Assembly (NCBI GenBank): GCA_033763355.1
Contig: JANRKT010000070.1
Span: 16,881-80,880, forward strand
Direction of reading: 5' to 3'
DNA: 64,000 nt
Origin: JANRKT01 sp033763355
GTDB taxonomy: Bacteria > Bacteroidota > Bacteroidia > Chitinophagales > Chitinophagaceae
Shown here: in pieces, positions 44,742-52,087 of the stretch
How the letters are laid out: every line of letters begins with the position of its first letter
Numbering within the stretch: position 1 is the first letter of the stretch
Program-made: the position numbers and the translations under genes
The notes under the pieces: model-generated
The model's database searches: none
What the model saw: only the letters and a program-made list of their open reading frames with translations
What the model was told of the DNA's origin: nothing

Positions 44742-45137
44742 ATGAAAAAGAAAATACTTTTTGTTTGTGTTGAAAACAGCAACCGTTCCCAGATGAGCCA
44801 GGCATTTGCAAAGATGTACGGCGGCGATGAAGTGGAAGCGTACAGCGCAGGCAGCAAGCCGTCAGGTAAAATAAACCCCAAAGCCATTGACGCCATGAAA
44901 GAACTGGGTTATGATTTGTCAGCGCATCACTCCAAATCATTGCAGGAGGCGGAGCAACATGCGCCTTTTGATGCGGTGGTAACCATGGGTTGCGGCGATG
45001 CCTGCCCCTGGATGCCCGCCAAAAAATTCTTTGACTGGCAAATACCCGATCCGCGTAATATGGAACCCGCTGAGTTTAATGAAGTAAGGGATTTAATAAA
45101 AGATAAAGTAAAGGGGCTGCTGCAGGATATAAAATAA
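44742..45137 (+). CDS. arsC: Arsenate reductase, LMW-phosphatase type (thioredoxin-linked)
   Basis: The 131-residue protein reduces As(V) to As(III). The phosphatase loop CVENSNRS starts at Cys9 and the redox cysteines are Cys84 and Cys88 in VTMGCGDACPW, giving the triple-cysteine relay of the thioredoxin-coupled family; DPRNMEPAEF holds the acid Asp. Start ATG 44742 is preferred to an upstream TTG. It is the last gene of the operon; no Acr3 or ArsB pump follows. Confidence 0.93.
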   Translation: MKKKILFVCVENSNRSQMSQAFAKMYGGDEVEAYSAGSKPSGKINPKAIDAMKELGYDLSAHHSKSLQEAEQHAPFDAVVTMGCGDACPWMPAKKFFDWQIPDPRNMEPAEFNEVRDLIKDKVKGLLQDIK

Positions 45138-45140
45138 AAA

Positions 45141-45162
45141 ACCAGCGGCGTTAACCGCTGGT
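45141..45162 (-). terminator. Terminator on the minus strand
   Basis: ACCAGCGG (45141-45148) and CCGCTGGT (45155-45162) make an 8-bp stem. The T-tract is on the minus-strand side (TTTTTTATTTTA), so it ends a minus-strand transcript rather than arsC. Confidence 0.75.
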
Positions 45163-45283
45163 AGTGGCTCATTGACCGTCCGTGTCAATTATTTTGTAAT
45201 GATTTTGATCTGTTTCCGGGGTTTTACCTTTCGTTTATCTCCTCTGCTGGTCTGCGTATTTTCTGCTGCTTTATCGTAAAACC
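45141..45283 (-). ncRNA. Candidate small RNA or small basic ORF transcript
   Basis: This minus-strand unit runs from a full promoter (45288-45318) to a terminator, about 140 nt. A frame ending at TAA 45189 would encode a strongly basic peptide ending TSRGDKRKVKPRKQIKIITK; its only starts are a TTG inside the -7 box (45290) or an ATG upstream of it (45323), so translation from this promoter is doubtful. A second hairpin ATTGAC/GTCAAT (45171-45189) precedes the terminator. I do not recognise the RNA. Confidence 0.4.
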
Positions 45284-45287
45284 TGCA

Positions 45288-45318
45288 CAAAGATAACCGG
45301 GCATTTACTATAGTGCAA
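45288..45318 (-). promoter_or_regulatory. Predicted promoter of the small minus-strand transcript
   Basis: On the minus strand TTG (45318-45316), 20-bp spacer and TATCTTTG (45295-45288), a perfect box. Confidence 0.6.
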
Positions 45319-45335
45319 GTCATCCGGCGAAACAA

Positions 45336-45376
45336 AAAGGCCATTCGTCGAAATAGCGAATGGCCTTTGTTTTATG
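45336..45376. terminator. Bidirectional terminator between ars operon and Bax inhibitor gene
   Basis: AAAGGCCATTCG (45336-45347) pairs perfectly over 12 bp with CGAATGGCCTTT (45357-45368), with an A-rich left flank and T-rich right flank. It ends the minus-strand Bax inhibitor-1 gene and can stop transcripts arriving from the ars operon. Confidence 0.9.
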
Positions 45377-45393
45377 CAAGATCAGCAGAGATT

Positions 45394-46149
45394 TTATTTC
45401 CGGCTGTTCATTTTTGCAAGTAACCTCAGTATTTCCAGGTACAACCACACAATGGTAACCAGCAATCCAAATGCGCCATACCACTCCATGTATTTGGGTG
45501 CACCCATTGCAGCGCCATTTTCAATCATATCAAAATCAAGAATAAGATTGAGCGCAGCAATAGCCACTACTGCAAGGGAAAAGATAATACCGAATGTTGA
45601 ACCTTCATGTATAAAAGGGATATCAATACTGAAAAACCTCAGCACAAATGCTATAAGATAGAAAACAGCAATTCCCATTGTAGCAGTAATTACAATAGAT
45701 TTAAACCTTTCAGTTGCTTTTATAATACGGAATTGGTAAAGCAGGAACATGGCAATAACAGTTCCGAAAGTAAGGCCTACTGCCTGGATGATAATATAAG
45801 GGGCTTTTTCGGCAAACAGGTAGTTGAAGTAAGCTGATATTGCTCCAACAAACAAGCCTTCCAGTAAACCATAAGCAGGCGCCAGGTAAGGCGACCATTC
45901 TTTTTTAAATACCAGCACCAGCGCTACGATGAGTCCGCCAATACCGCCAACCCACATATAAGTGGTCACATTTTTTCCGCCATAAAAAGCATTCCAGGTG
46001 AAAACAGCAGTAGCCATCACCATCAGGAAAAGAAACCCGAATTTGTTCAATGTGCCCCTTACCGTCATCACGTTTGTGCGGTCGGTTACCACTGTGCGTT
46101 CAAACATTTTCTCCGAAAGGGTGGGGTTGCCAGATTTGAATAATTCCAT
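45394..46149 (-). CDS. Bax inhibitor-1/YccA family membrane protein
   Basis: The 251-residue protein has a hydrophilic N-terminus with FERTVVTDRTNVMTVRGTLNK and about seven transmembrane helices; PAYGLLEGLFVGAISAYFNY and LNLILDFDMIENGA are typical of the BI-1/YbhL group, related to calcium-leak channels of the inner membrane. Family function in bacteria is uncertain. Monocistronic, ending at a bidirectional terminator. Confidence 0.88.
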   Translation of the reverse strand: MELFKSGNPTLSEKMFERTVVTDRTNVMTVRGTLNKFGFLFLMVMATAVFTWNAFYGGKNVTTYMWVGGIGGLIVALVLVFKKEWSPYLAPAYGLLEGLFVGAISAYFNYLFAEKAPYIIIQAVGLTFGTVIAMFLLYQFRIIKATERFKSIVITATMGIAVFYLIAFVLRFFSIDIPFIHEGSTFGIIFSLAVVAIAALNLILDFDMIENGAAMGAPKYMEWYGAFGLLVTIVWLYLEILRLLAKMNSRK

Positions 46150-46195
46150 AGTTTAAAGTTTTGAGTGGACTAAAATAGATAATTTTTACAGAAAC

Positions 46196-47047
46196 TCACT
46201 GTTTCCTAAGGTTGGGATAACGGCTCACCACTTCAAGCCCAAGGTCTCTTTCTTTGATTTTCCTGATAAAATAGTGTAATTCAGCAGAGTCAGCAGCATC
46301 TTCATAAACCTGGTCATGTGCAAGCAGTACAAGGTGATAAGGTGTTTTGGTTTTACCTTTTGCAAAAGCACTGTCCATCTGATTGAGCAAAGAATCAGCA
46401 TTGTTTTTCAGTGAAAGGTTCTTGCCGTCATAATGCCATTCCAGGTCCCATCCCATTACATTAAAGCCTGCCTGAAAAACGGAATCTGCTGCAACAGCGC
46501 TCTTCTTAATATCAGTAGCGTTTAAAGAGTCTGTCCGCCATATGTTTCTGCCGGGGGTTCTTACAATGTTATGCTGTAATTGAAGGCTGTCCCTGCACTT
46601 TTCAAAATCCTTCACCACCGAATCTGCATATTCATAAAATTTTGAAAATTGGTTATGCCATGCATGTGTATAGCTGTGATTGCATAATTCGGCCAGTTCG
46701 CATTGTTCCAGGCTGTCCATTGCAGCCTGCTGCATGGCTGAGGCATCAGCATGTTCGCCAATTAAAAAGAAGGTGGCCGGTACCTGTTCCTGCCGAATGA
46801 TATGCAGCACATTCATGGTGCTTTTATTTGGGCCATCATCAAATGTCAGGTAAACTTTCTTCTTTTTCTTTTTGGGAGGGGGCTTTTCAGCAACAATTGC
46901 GGGGTCTTTGGTTTCTTCAACCGTTGGTTGAAATGTAAATGACTTGCCCTTCTCAGGTTTTATGCAGGCAGTAAGGGCAATGGCCATTAAAAACGACCGG
47001 AGTAAAACGGAAGCGGCCCGCTCAGCTTCCTCATCCTCTGTTTCCAT
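46196..47047 (-). CDS. Polysaccharide deacetylase (NodB-like) lipoprotein
   Basis: The 283-residue protein carries the NodB domain: VYLTFDDGPNKSTM (metal Asp in TFDDGPN, residues 68-74), the HxxxH-type motif NHSYTHAWH and the catalytic-arginine segment RTPGRNIWR. It removes N-acetyl groups from a glycan, likely peptidoglycan or chitooligosaccharide. A hydrophobic segment with LTAC (Cys28) suggests a lipoprotein, but the 20 residues before it are acidic, which is unusual for a signal peptide; a proline-lysine linker (PPPKKKKKK) separates it from the domain. Confidence 0.85.
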   Translation of the reverse strand: METEDEEAERAASVLLRSFLMAIALTACIKPEKGKSFTFQPTVEETKDPAIVAEKPPPKKKKKKVYLTFDDGPNKSTMNVLHIIRQEQVPATFFLIGEHADASAMQQAAMDSLEQCELAELCNHSYTHAWHNQFSKFYEYADSVVKDFEKCRDSLQLQHNIVRTPGRNIWRTDSLNATDIKKSAVAADSVFQAGFNVMGWDLEWHYDGKNLSLKNNADSLLNQMDSAFAKGKTKTPYHLVLLAHDQVYEDAADSAELHYFIRKIKERDLGLEVVSRYPNLRKQ

Positions 47048-47203
47048 AAATAAAAGGGGAAATTTTTAGTATTGTAAATGTATAATTACAGCAGGGCCTT
47101 TTACAAGAATGGCATGGTTAAAGATTGTATAAAACCGGAAAGGATAGGCGAAGACATTTGAAAGGGAAAACCCTGTTGCATACTTAAAGTACCGCATACA
47201 ACT

Positions 47204-47235
47204 GCTCATGGCTCACAGCCCGTAGCTCAAAGCTA
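47204..47235. repeat. Dispersed element copy 2
   Basis: GCTCATGGCTCACAGC at 47204-47219 differs at one base from the right arm of the inverted repeat at 42247-42262, and is followed by CCGTAGCTCAAAGCT. It lies in the gap between the deacetylase promoter region and the dipeptidase stop. Confidence 0.45.
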
Positions 47236-47239
47236 TTAT

Positions 47240-48445
47240 TTACCTCCCTACATTCGCCTTATACACCCTCAGGATATTTTCTCCTAAGATCTTCCTGATG
47301 TCTTTATTGGAGTATCCCCGCTTCTTTAATTCTTCAGTTATTACAGGAAATTTTGTTACATCTTCCATACCCAGCGGGAATGCTGTGCCGCCGTCAAAAT
47401 CAGAACCCAGGCCTACGTGGTCAGCCCCTGCAAGGTTAGCAACATAATCAATGTGGTCCATCAGTTTACTTAATGGCGGCCTTATTTCATTGATGTAAGG
47501 CATCAGCAGTTCCGCTATTTTTTCATTGGCTATTACTTCGGTTGAGTAAATAGCTTTAACAGAGTCAACCAGTTTTTGATGTTGCTTCAGCAGCGCATTA
47601 AATTTCCCCTGGTAGCTGCTGTCAACAAACTGGGCTATAAAGTTGATGCAGATGACGCCGCCATTCTTTTTCACAGCCAGTATCTGTTCATCTGTAATAT
47701 TTCTGAAGAACGGAGTGAGCACATAGGAATTGCTGTGCGATACAATTACGGGTTTGCTGGTAATGGCAATGGCATCAAAAAAAGTTTGCGGGCCTACGTG
47801 GGCCAGGTCAAGCATAATGCCAAGTTCATTCATTCGCCTTACAATTTGTTTTCCGAAATCAGTAAGTCCTTTTTTCTTTGGAGCGGAATTTTGCTCCCCC
47901 TCTTTTGGAGGGGGTTGGGGGGAGGCCTCGTCCAGAGCCGATGTAGCCCATGAAGTGCTGTTGTTCCATGTAAGCGTCATATAAGCCATACCGCGTTTGT
48001 GCAGCGAATCGAGGTATTCCATGCTGTCTTCAATCATGTGCCCTCCTTCCACGCCAATCAGGCCCACCAGCTTTTTTTGCTTTAATCCTTTTTTAAGCTG
48101 TGCGTAGCTTTTTACTATTTCAAGTTTATCCGGGTTTCTTTGGGCAACAGCATATAAGGAATCAATCATCTGGTTGGCATAGGAAAAAGCTTTTCCTCTT
48201 CCATATTCAGGCCCGCACCATACAGAGAAAATCTGCACATCAATGCCGCCTTCTGGAAAACGGTATAAATCGCTGTGGCCGGTGCTGAGACGGTAAGAAA
48301 TATTCTGTCCCGGCATAATGGAGTTGTACAGCACATCATTATGGGCATCTGCAACGACAGCTATTTGATGAAGCCGGTTGCTGTTTTGGGCAAAAACATT
48401 AAAATAAGCTGAAACTAAAAACAGGAAGAAAATTTTCTTTGACAT
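47240..48445 (-). CDS. Membrane dipeptidase (peptidase M19)
   Basis: The 401-residue exported enzyme has a signal peptide (residues 1-20, ends FAQ), the zinc motif DAHNDVL (His35, Asp37), the bridging Glu in GVEGGHMIED and metal His in HVGPQTFFDAI and SHSNSYVLTP. M19 enzymes cleave dipeptides, including D-residue ones. A proline/glycine stretch SPQPPPKEGEQ in the loop before KKGLTDFGKQIVRRMNELG is encoded by a palindromic repeat. Divergent from korA. Confidence 0.92.
   Translation of the reverse strand: MSKKIFFLFLVSAYFNVFAQNSNRLHQIAVVADAHNDVLYNSIMPGQNISYRLSTGHSDLYRFPEGGIDVQIFSVWCGPEYGRGKAFSYANQMIDSLYAVAQRNPDKLEIVKSYAQLKKGLKQKKLVGLIGVEGGHMIEDSMEYLDSLHKRGMAYMTLTWNNSTSWATSALDEASPQPPPKEGEQNSAPKKKGLTDFGKQIVRRMNELGIMLDLAHVGPQTFFDAIAITSKPVIVSHSNSYVLTPFFRNITDEQILAVKKNGGVICINFIAQFVDSSYQGKFNALLKQHQKLVDSVKAIYSTEVIANEKIAELLMPYINEIRPPLSKLMDHIDYVANLAGADHVGLGSDFDGGTAFPLGMEDVTKFPVITEELKKRGYSNKDIRKILGENILRVYKANVGR
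47896..47925. repeat. G-tract palindromic repeat inside the dipeptidase gene
   Basis: CCCCCTC (47896-47902) pairs with GAGGGGG (47908-47914) around TTTTG, followed by TTGGGGGGAGG. It is translated as PQPPPKEGE in a surface loop of the dipeptidase. The sequence matches the style of dispersed repeats known from Chitinophagaceae and Flavobacteriia genomes. Confidence 0.55.
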
Positions 48446-48480
48446 ACAGGTAAGTTTCCCCTAAAAAGTATAATAAGAAT

Positions 48481-48510
48481 TTGTGCTGTAAATTAGCATA
48501 AATATCTTCG
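48481..48510 (+). promoter_or_regulatory. korA promoter, 5 nt from the start codon
   Basis: TTG (48481-48483), 19-bp spacer, TATCTTCG (48503-48510), then 5 nt and ATG at 48516. The spacing implies a leaderless or near-leaderless mRNA. Confidence 0.6.
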
Positions 48511-48515
48511 TACGC

Positions 48516-50372
48516 ATGAACAGAAAAGAAGAAGTACTACAGGATGTGGTCATCAAGTTTGCAGGCGACAGCGGTGACGGAATGCAGTTAACCGGCAGCC
48601 AGTTTACCAACAACACAGCAATGCTGGGCATTGACCTTGCCACCTTCCCCGATTTTCCGGCAGAGATACGTGCACCGCAGGGGACACTCCCGGGTGTGAG
48701 CGGCTACCAGCTGCGTTTTTCATCAAGTCCCATTTTTACGCCGGGAGATTTATGTGATGTATTGGTTGCCATGAATGCCGCCGCATTAAAAACAAACCTC
48801 AAACAATTAAAAAGGGGCGGTAAGATCATTGCCAATACCGATGGGTTTGATGGTAAAAATTTACGCCTTGCCAATTATCCCGAGGGGGTAAACCCCTTAG
48901 AAGACGGTAGCCTGGACAATTACGAAGTAATAAAGATGGATGTGACCAAGATGACCCGTGAAGCGCTGAAGGAATTTACCATGGGTACCAAAGAGAAGGA
49001 CAGGGCAAAAAATATGTTTGTGCTTGGCTTTTTGTACTGGATGTACAACAGGAGCATGGATAATACAGTGGGTTTCCTGAAAGAAAAATTCAGCAAGAAA
49101 GATGAAATACTGCAGAGCAATATTAAAGCGCTGCAGTCGGGTTACAATTTTGGCGATACTACAGAAACTTTTACCACAAGGTACAAAGTGGAGAAGGCAA
49201 AGATGGAACCGGGGGTTTACCGCTCCATTATGGGCAACCAGGCGCTGGCTTATGGGCTCATCGCAGCTTCGCAAAAAAGCGGGTTATCATTGTTTCTCGG
49301 ATCGTACCCCATTACACCCGCCTCTGATATACTTCATGACCTGAGCAAATACAAATCTTTTGGCGTAAAAACTTTCCAGGCGGAAGATGAGATTGCAGGT
49401 ATTACAGCTGCAATTGGCGCCGCTTATGGCGGAAGTCTTGGTGTAACCACCACCTCCGGCCCCGGCATGGCATTGAAAGCGGAAGCGATGGGACTGGCCG
49501 TAATGCTCGAAATTCCTTTGTTGATCTGCGATATACAAAGAGGTGGTCCCTCGACAGGGTTGCCAACCAAAACAGAGCAAAGTGATTTGCTGCAGGCGTT
49601 TTATGGAAGAAACGGTGAATGCCCGATGCCTGTAATTTCGGCATCCACGCCCAGCGATTGTTTTGATGCAGTGTATGAAGCGGTACGGATTGCGGTACAA
49701 CACATGACGCCTGTTATCTTTTTAAGCGATGGCTATATAGCCAATGGCGCTGAACCCTGGCGGTTTCCTAAATCTGAAGATTTGCCGGAAATAAAAGTGG
49801 AGTTTAAAAAACAACTGACCGAAGGAGAAGAAAAATTTCTTCCTTATAAACGTGATGAAAAACTGGTACGCCCCTGGGCTGTGCCGGGCGTTGCAGGATT
49901 GGAACACCGCATAGGTGGTTTGGAGAAACAGGATGTTACCGGTAATGTAAATTATGAACCGGAAAACCACCAGCACATGGTAAAAATAAGACAGGCCAAA
50001 GTTGACAGGATAGCAGATTATATTCCGGAACAGCAATTGGACAGCGGCCCTGAAAAAGGAAAGCTGCTGGTGCTTGGATGGGGAAGTACATACGGAGCTA
50101 TTAAAAGCGCAGTGGCCGAATTACAGCAGGAAGGTTATGCAGTAAGCCATGCACAGCTCAGGTATTTGCGGCCATTTCCCCGTAACCTCGGAACCATCCT
50201 CAAGAATTTTGAACAGGTACTAATACCGGAGATCAATAACGGGCAGCTGATAAAAATTATCCGCGATGAATTTTTTGTGGATGCAAAAGGCTACAATAAA
50301 ATCATGGGCATACCCATTACCAAAACAGAGCTGGTGATGAAACTGAGGGAGATGCTGGGTGCGGTGAACTGA
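48516..50372 (+). CDS. korA: 2-oxoacid:acceptor oxidoreductase, gamma/alpha fused subunit
   Basis: The 618-residue protein joins the gamma domain (residues about 10-190; VVIKFAGDSGDGMQLTGSQF) and the alpha domain (about 210-600; GSYPITPASDILHDLSKY, TSGPGMALKAEAMGLAVM, QRGGPSTGLPTKTEQ). With a beta subunit carrying thiamine diphosphate it would convert 2-oxoglutarate or a related 2-oxoacid and CoA to acyl-CoA using ferredoxin. The beta gene normally follows, but here the next gene encodes RidA. Confidence 0.93.
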   Translation: MNRKEEVLQDVVIKFAGDSGDGMQLTGSQFTNNTAMLGIDLATFPDFPAEIRAPQGTLPGVSGYQLRFSSSPIFTPGDLCDVLVAMNAAALKTNLKQLKRGGKIIANTDGFDGKNLRLANYPEGVNPLEDGSLDNYEVIKMDVTKMTREALKEFTMGTKEKDRAKNMFVLGFLYWMYNRSMDNTVGFLKEKFSKKDEILQSNIKALQSGYNFGDTTETFTTRYKVEKAKMEPGVYRSIMGNQALAYGLIAASQKSGLSLFLGSYPITPASDILHDLSKYKSFGVKTFQAEDEIAGITAAIGAAYGGSLGVTTTSGPGMALKAEAMGLAVMLEIPLLICDIQRGGPSTGLPTKTEQSDLLQAFYGRNGECPMPVISASTPSDCFDAVYEAVRIAVQHMTPVIFLSDGYIANGAEPWRFPKSEDLPEIKVEFKKQLTEGEEKFLPYKRDEKLVRPWAVPGVAGLEHRIGGLEKQDVTGNVNYEPENHQHMVKIRQAKVDRIADYIPEQQLDSGPEKGKLLVLGWGSTYGAIKSAVAELQQEGYAVSHAQLRYLRPFPRNLGTILKNFEQVLIPEINNGQLIKIIRDEFFVDAKGYNKIMGIPITKTELVMKLREMLGAVN

Positions 50373-50474
50373 CCTTTTATTGTTGTATTTAATAATTTTA
50401 ATCCATTGGTTTTCCGCCGGTGGATTTTTTGTTTTCCTGCTGCCCCGGCTTTTCTACATTCACAAAAAATATTT

Positions 50475-50918
50475 ATGAAAAAGGCAGCTGCATTTTTGTA
50501 TGCCATGTTGTTTTTGTTAACGGCAGTTTCAGTTCAGGCGCAAAACAACATTAAAAAAGAAAAATTCAACTGGGGCAGGGGCGAACAGGATACTTCAGCA
50601 GGCTATGCTCAGGCCGTAAAGATTGATAACGTAATTTATATTTCAGGCACAGTAGCCAGGGAAGTAAACCCAGAGGGCATTAAACGTGTATATGAAGCGC
50701 TGGAAAGAACGTTGCGGCATTATGGCGCCACATTTCAAAATGTGGTAAAAGAAAACTTGTACACTACCGATATTGAGGCCATGAAACAGTACAACTATGT
50801 GCGCAAGGCATTTTATAAAAATGATTTCCCCGCTGCCACATGGGTGCAGATACCCCGTTTGTTTATGGCTGATGCACGGCTGGAAATAGAACTGGTGGCG
50901 CATTTGCCAAAGCAATAA
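50475..50918 (+). CDS. RidA family protein with signal peptide
   Basis: The 147-residue product starts at ATG 50475 with a signal peptide (MKKAAAFLYAMLFLLTAVSVQAQ). The remainder is a YjgF/RidA fold: YAQAVKIDNVIYISGTVAREV, VYEALERTLRHYGATFQNVVKENLYTTDI, FPAATWVQIPRL and ARLEIELVAHLP. The glutamate near the C-terminus (EIELVA) is kept. Cytosolic RidA hydrolyses reactive enamines; this copy is exported, so its role is unclear. It lies downstream of korA (102-bp gap). Confidence 0.88.
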   Translation: MKKAAAFLYAMLFLLTAVSVQAQNNIKKEKFNWGRGEQDTSAGYAQAVKIDNVIYISGTVAREVNPEGIKRVYEALERTLRHYGATFQNVVKENLYTTDIEAMKQYNYVRKAFYKNDFPAATWVQIPRLFMADARLEIELVAHLPKQ

Positions 50919-50932
50919 ATCGAACAACATTG

Positions 50933-51874
50933 TCACATCCTTGCCCTTCCCCTTCCCAGCGTAAAAGCCAATTTAACCTGAAAGCTGAAGTAAGCATCAT
51001 TGTCTTTGGGGTCACCCCTTATGGCGCCGGGTGATTGTTTCATTCCTGCAATAAGTTCGCCTGAACGGTCGTGTAATTTTTCTGCAAGGCTTGCAATGCC
51101 GGGAGGAAGATTGTTATAAAAGAGCGATGGGTTGATATATGTTGTGCTGGCATCATCAAGGTAATCTGTTTTTAATATGCGGTACAATATTTCAAAGCGG
51201 GCATTAAATAAATGGTTGATGTCGTATTTTATCCCTGCCCCAACAGGAAAATTAAGTTGTGTAAGCCGATAGGGTTTTCTTTCGGGCAGTTCGGCAAAGC
51301 CCTGACCTTCTGTATGCAAAGGATGAAGGTTAACCCACCTTCCATCATAGTAAGTTTGCGGGCTAAAAGTAAACAAACCAGCACCCGCAGCAATGTAAGG
51401 CGAAAGACGCGGCGCATCATCATCAAAATAATTTTTCAGAAAAAGCGGGTGAAATTCTGCCAGTAATGCCAGTTCATAAATGCTGCTGCGAAAATTCAGG
51501 TTGCGTTCATAACGCCCGGTAGGGGGAGTATTCTGGTTGCGGAGTATGCTGTCGTATGCAGTAACCTTTCCAAAACTTGCTTCTGCCCTTACACCGATAA
51601 CACTTTTATACATTGCGGAAATAAAAAAACCGCCGCAAAGTTTAGTATTGTTCCAGTTGATGTCTTTAATGAATTTTTTACCCGTTCCCCTTTTACCTCC
51701 AAGATCAGTGATGCAGTTCATACCGCCTGCTGATACACCCAGTTCAATCAGCAGATCGCTGTCGTAATGGGTATCGTCGTAAAAGTAAAATTGTGCATTT
51801 GCATGGCGGGGCAACATGGAAATGAATACCCATGCACAAATGCAGACACAATTCCTGGTGTTCCTTTTTTTCAT
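50933..51874 (-). CDS. Outer membrane beta-barrel-like protein
   Basis: A 313-residue exported protein (start at MKKRNTRN, 51874) with a signal peptide ending near PRHANAQ, followed by alternating beta-strand sequence with aromatic girdles (VIGVRAEASFGKVTAYDS, SPYIAAGAGLFTFSPQTYY, PVGAGIKYDINHLFNARFEILYRIL). It resembles the outer-membrane porin-like proteins widespread in Bacteroidota; no ligand is suggested. Convergent with RidA. Confidence 0.7.
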   Translation of the reverse strand: MKKRNTRNCVCICAWVFISMLPRHANAQFYFYDDTHYDSDLLIELGVSAGGMNCITDLGGKRGTGKKFIKDINWNNTKLCGGFFISAMYKSVIGVRAEASFGKVTAYDSILRNQNTPPTGRYERNLNFRSSIYELALLAEFHPLFLKNYFDDDAPRLSPYIAAGAGLFTFSPQTYYDGRWVNLHPLHTEGQGFAELPERKPYRLTQLNFPVGAGIKYDINHLFNARFEILYRILKTDYLDDASTTYINPSLFYNNLPPGIASLAEKLHDRSGELIAGMKQSPGAIRGDPKDNDAYFSFQVKLAFTLGRGRARM

Positions 51875-51953
51875 AAAAAGCAACTGGTAATAGAAACATT
51901 AAGATTATTGGATTTGCATTGGCTGAGGGTAGAATCAAAGCCAGAATGAAAAA

Positions 51954-51992
51954 CCGGGTAATGCTGGAAGGAGTAAGATAATAATTACCCGG
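51954..51992. repeat. Inverted repeat upstream of the beta-barrel gene
   Basis: CCGGGTAAT (51954-51962) and ATTACCCGG (51984-51992) are perfect 9-bp arms with a 21-bp spacer. They may be an operator for the minus-strand beta-barrel gene or a folded element of its leader. Confidence 0.35.
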
Positions 51993-52087
51993 CAGAATTA
52001 AAAGCGGTATAAAGATTAACCTGTTTTAACCTTGGCCTGTGTCCTCACGGGCCATTTTTAACTATGAAATATGAAGGATAAACAACA

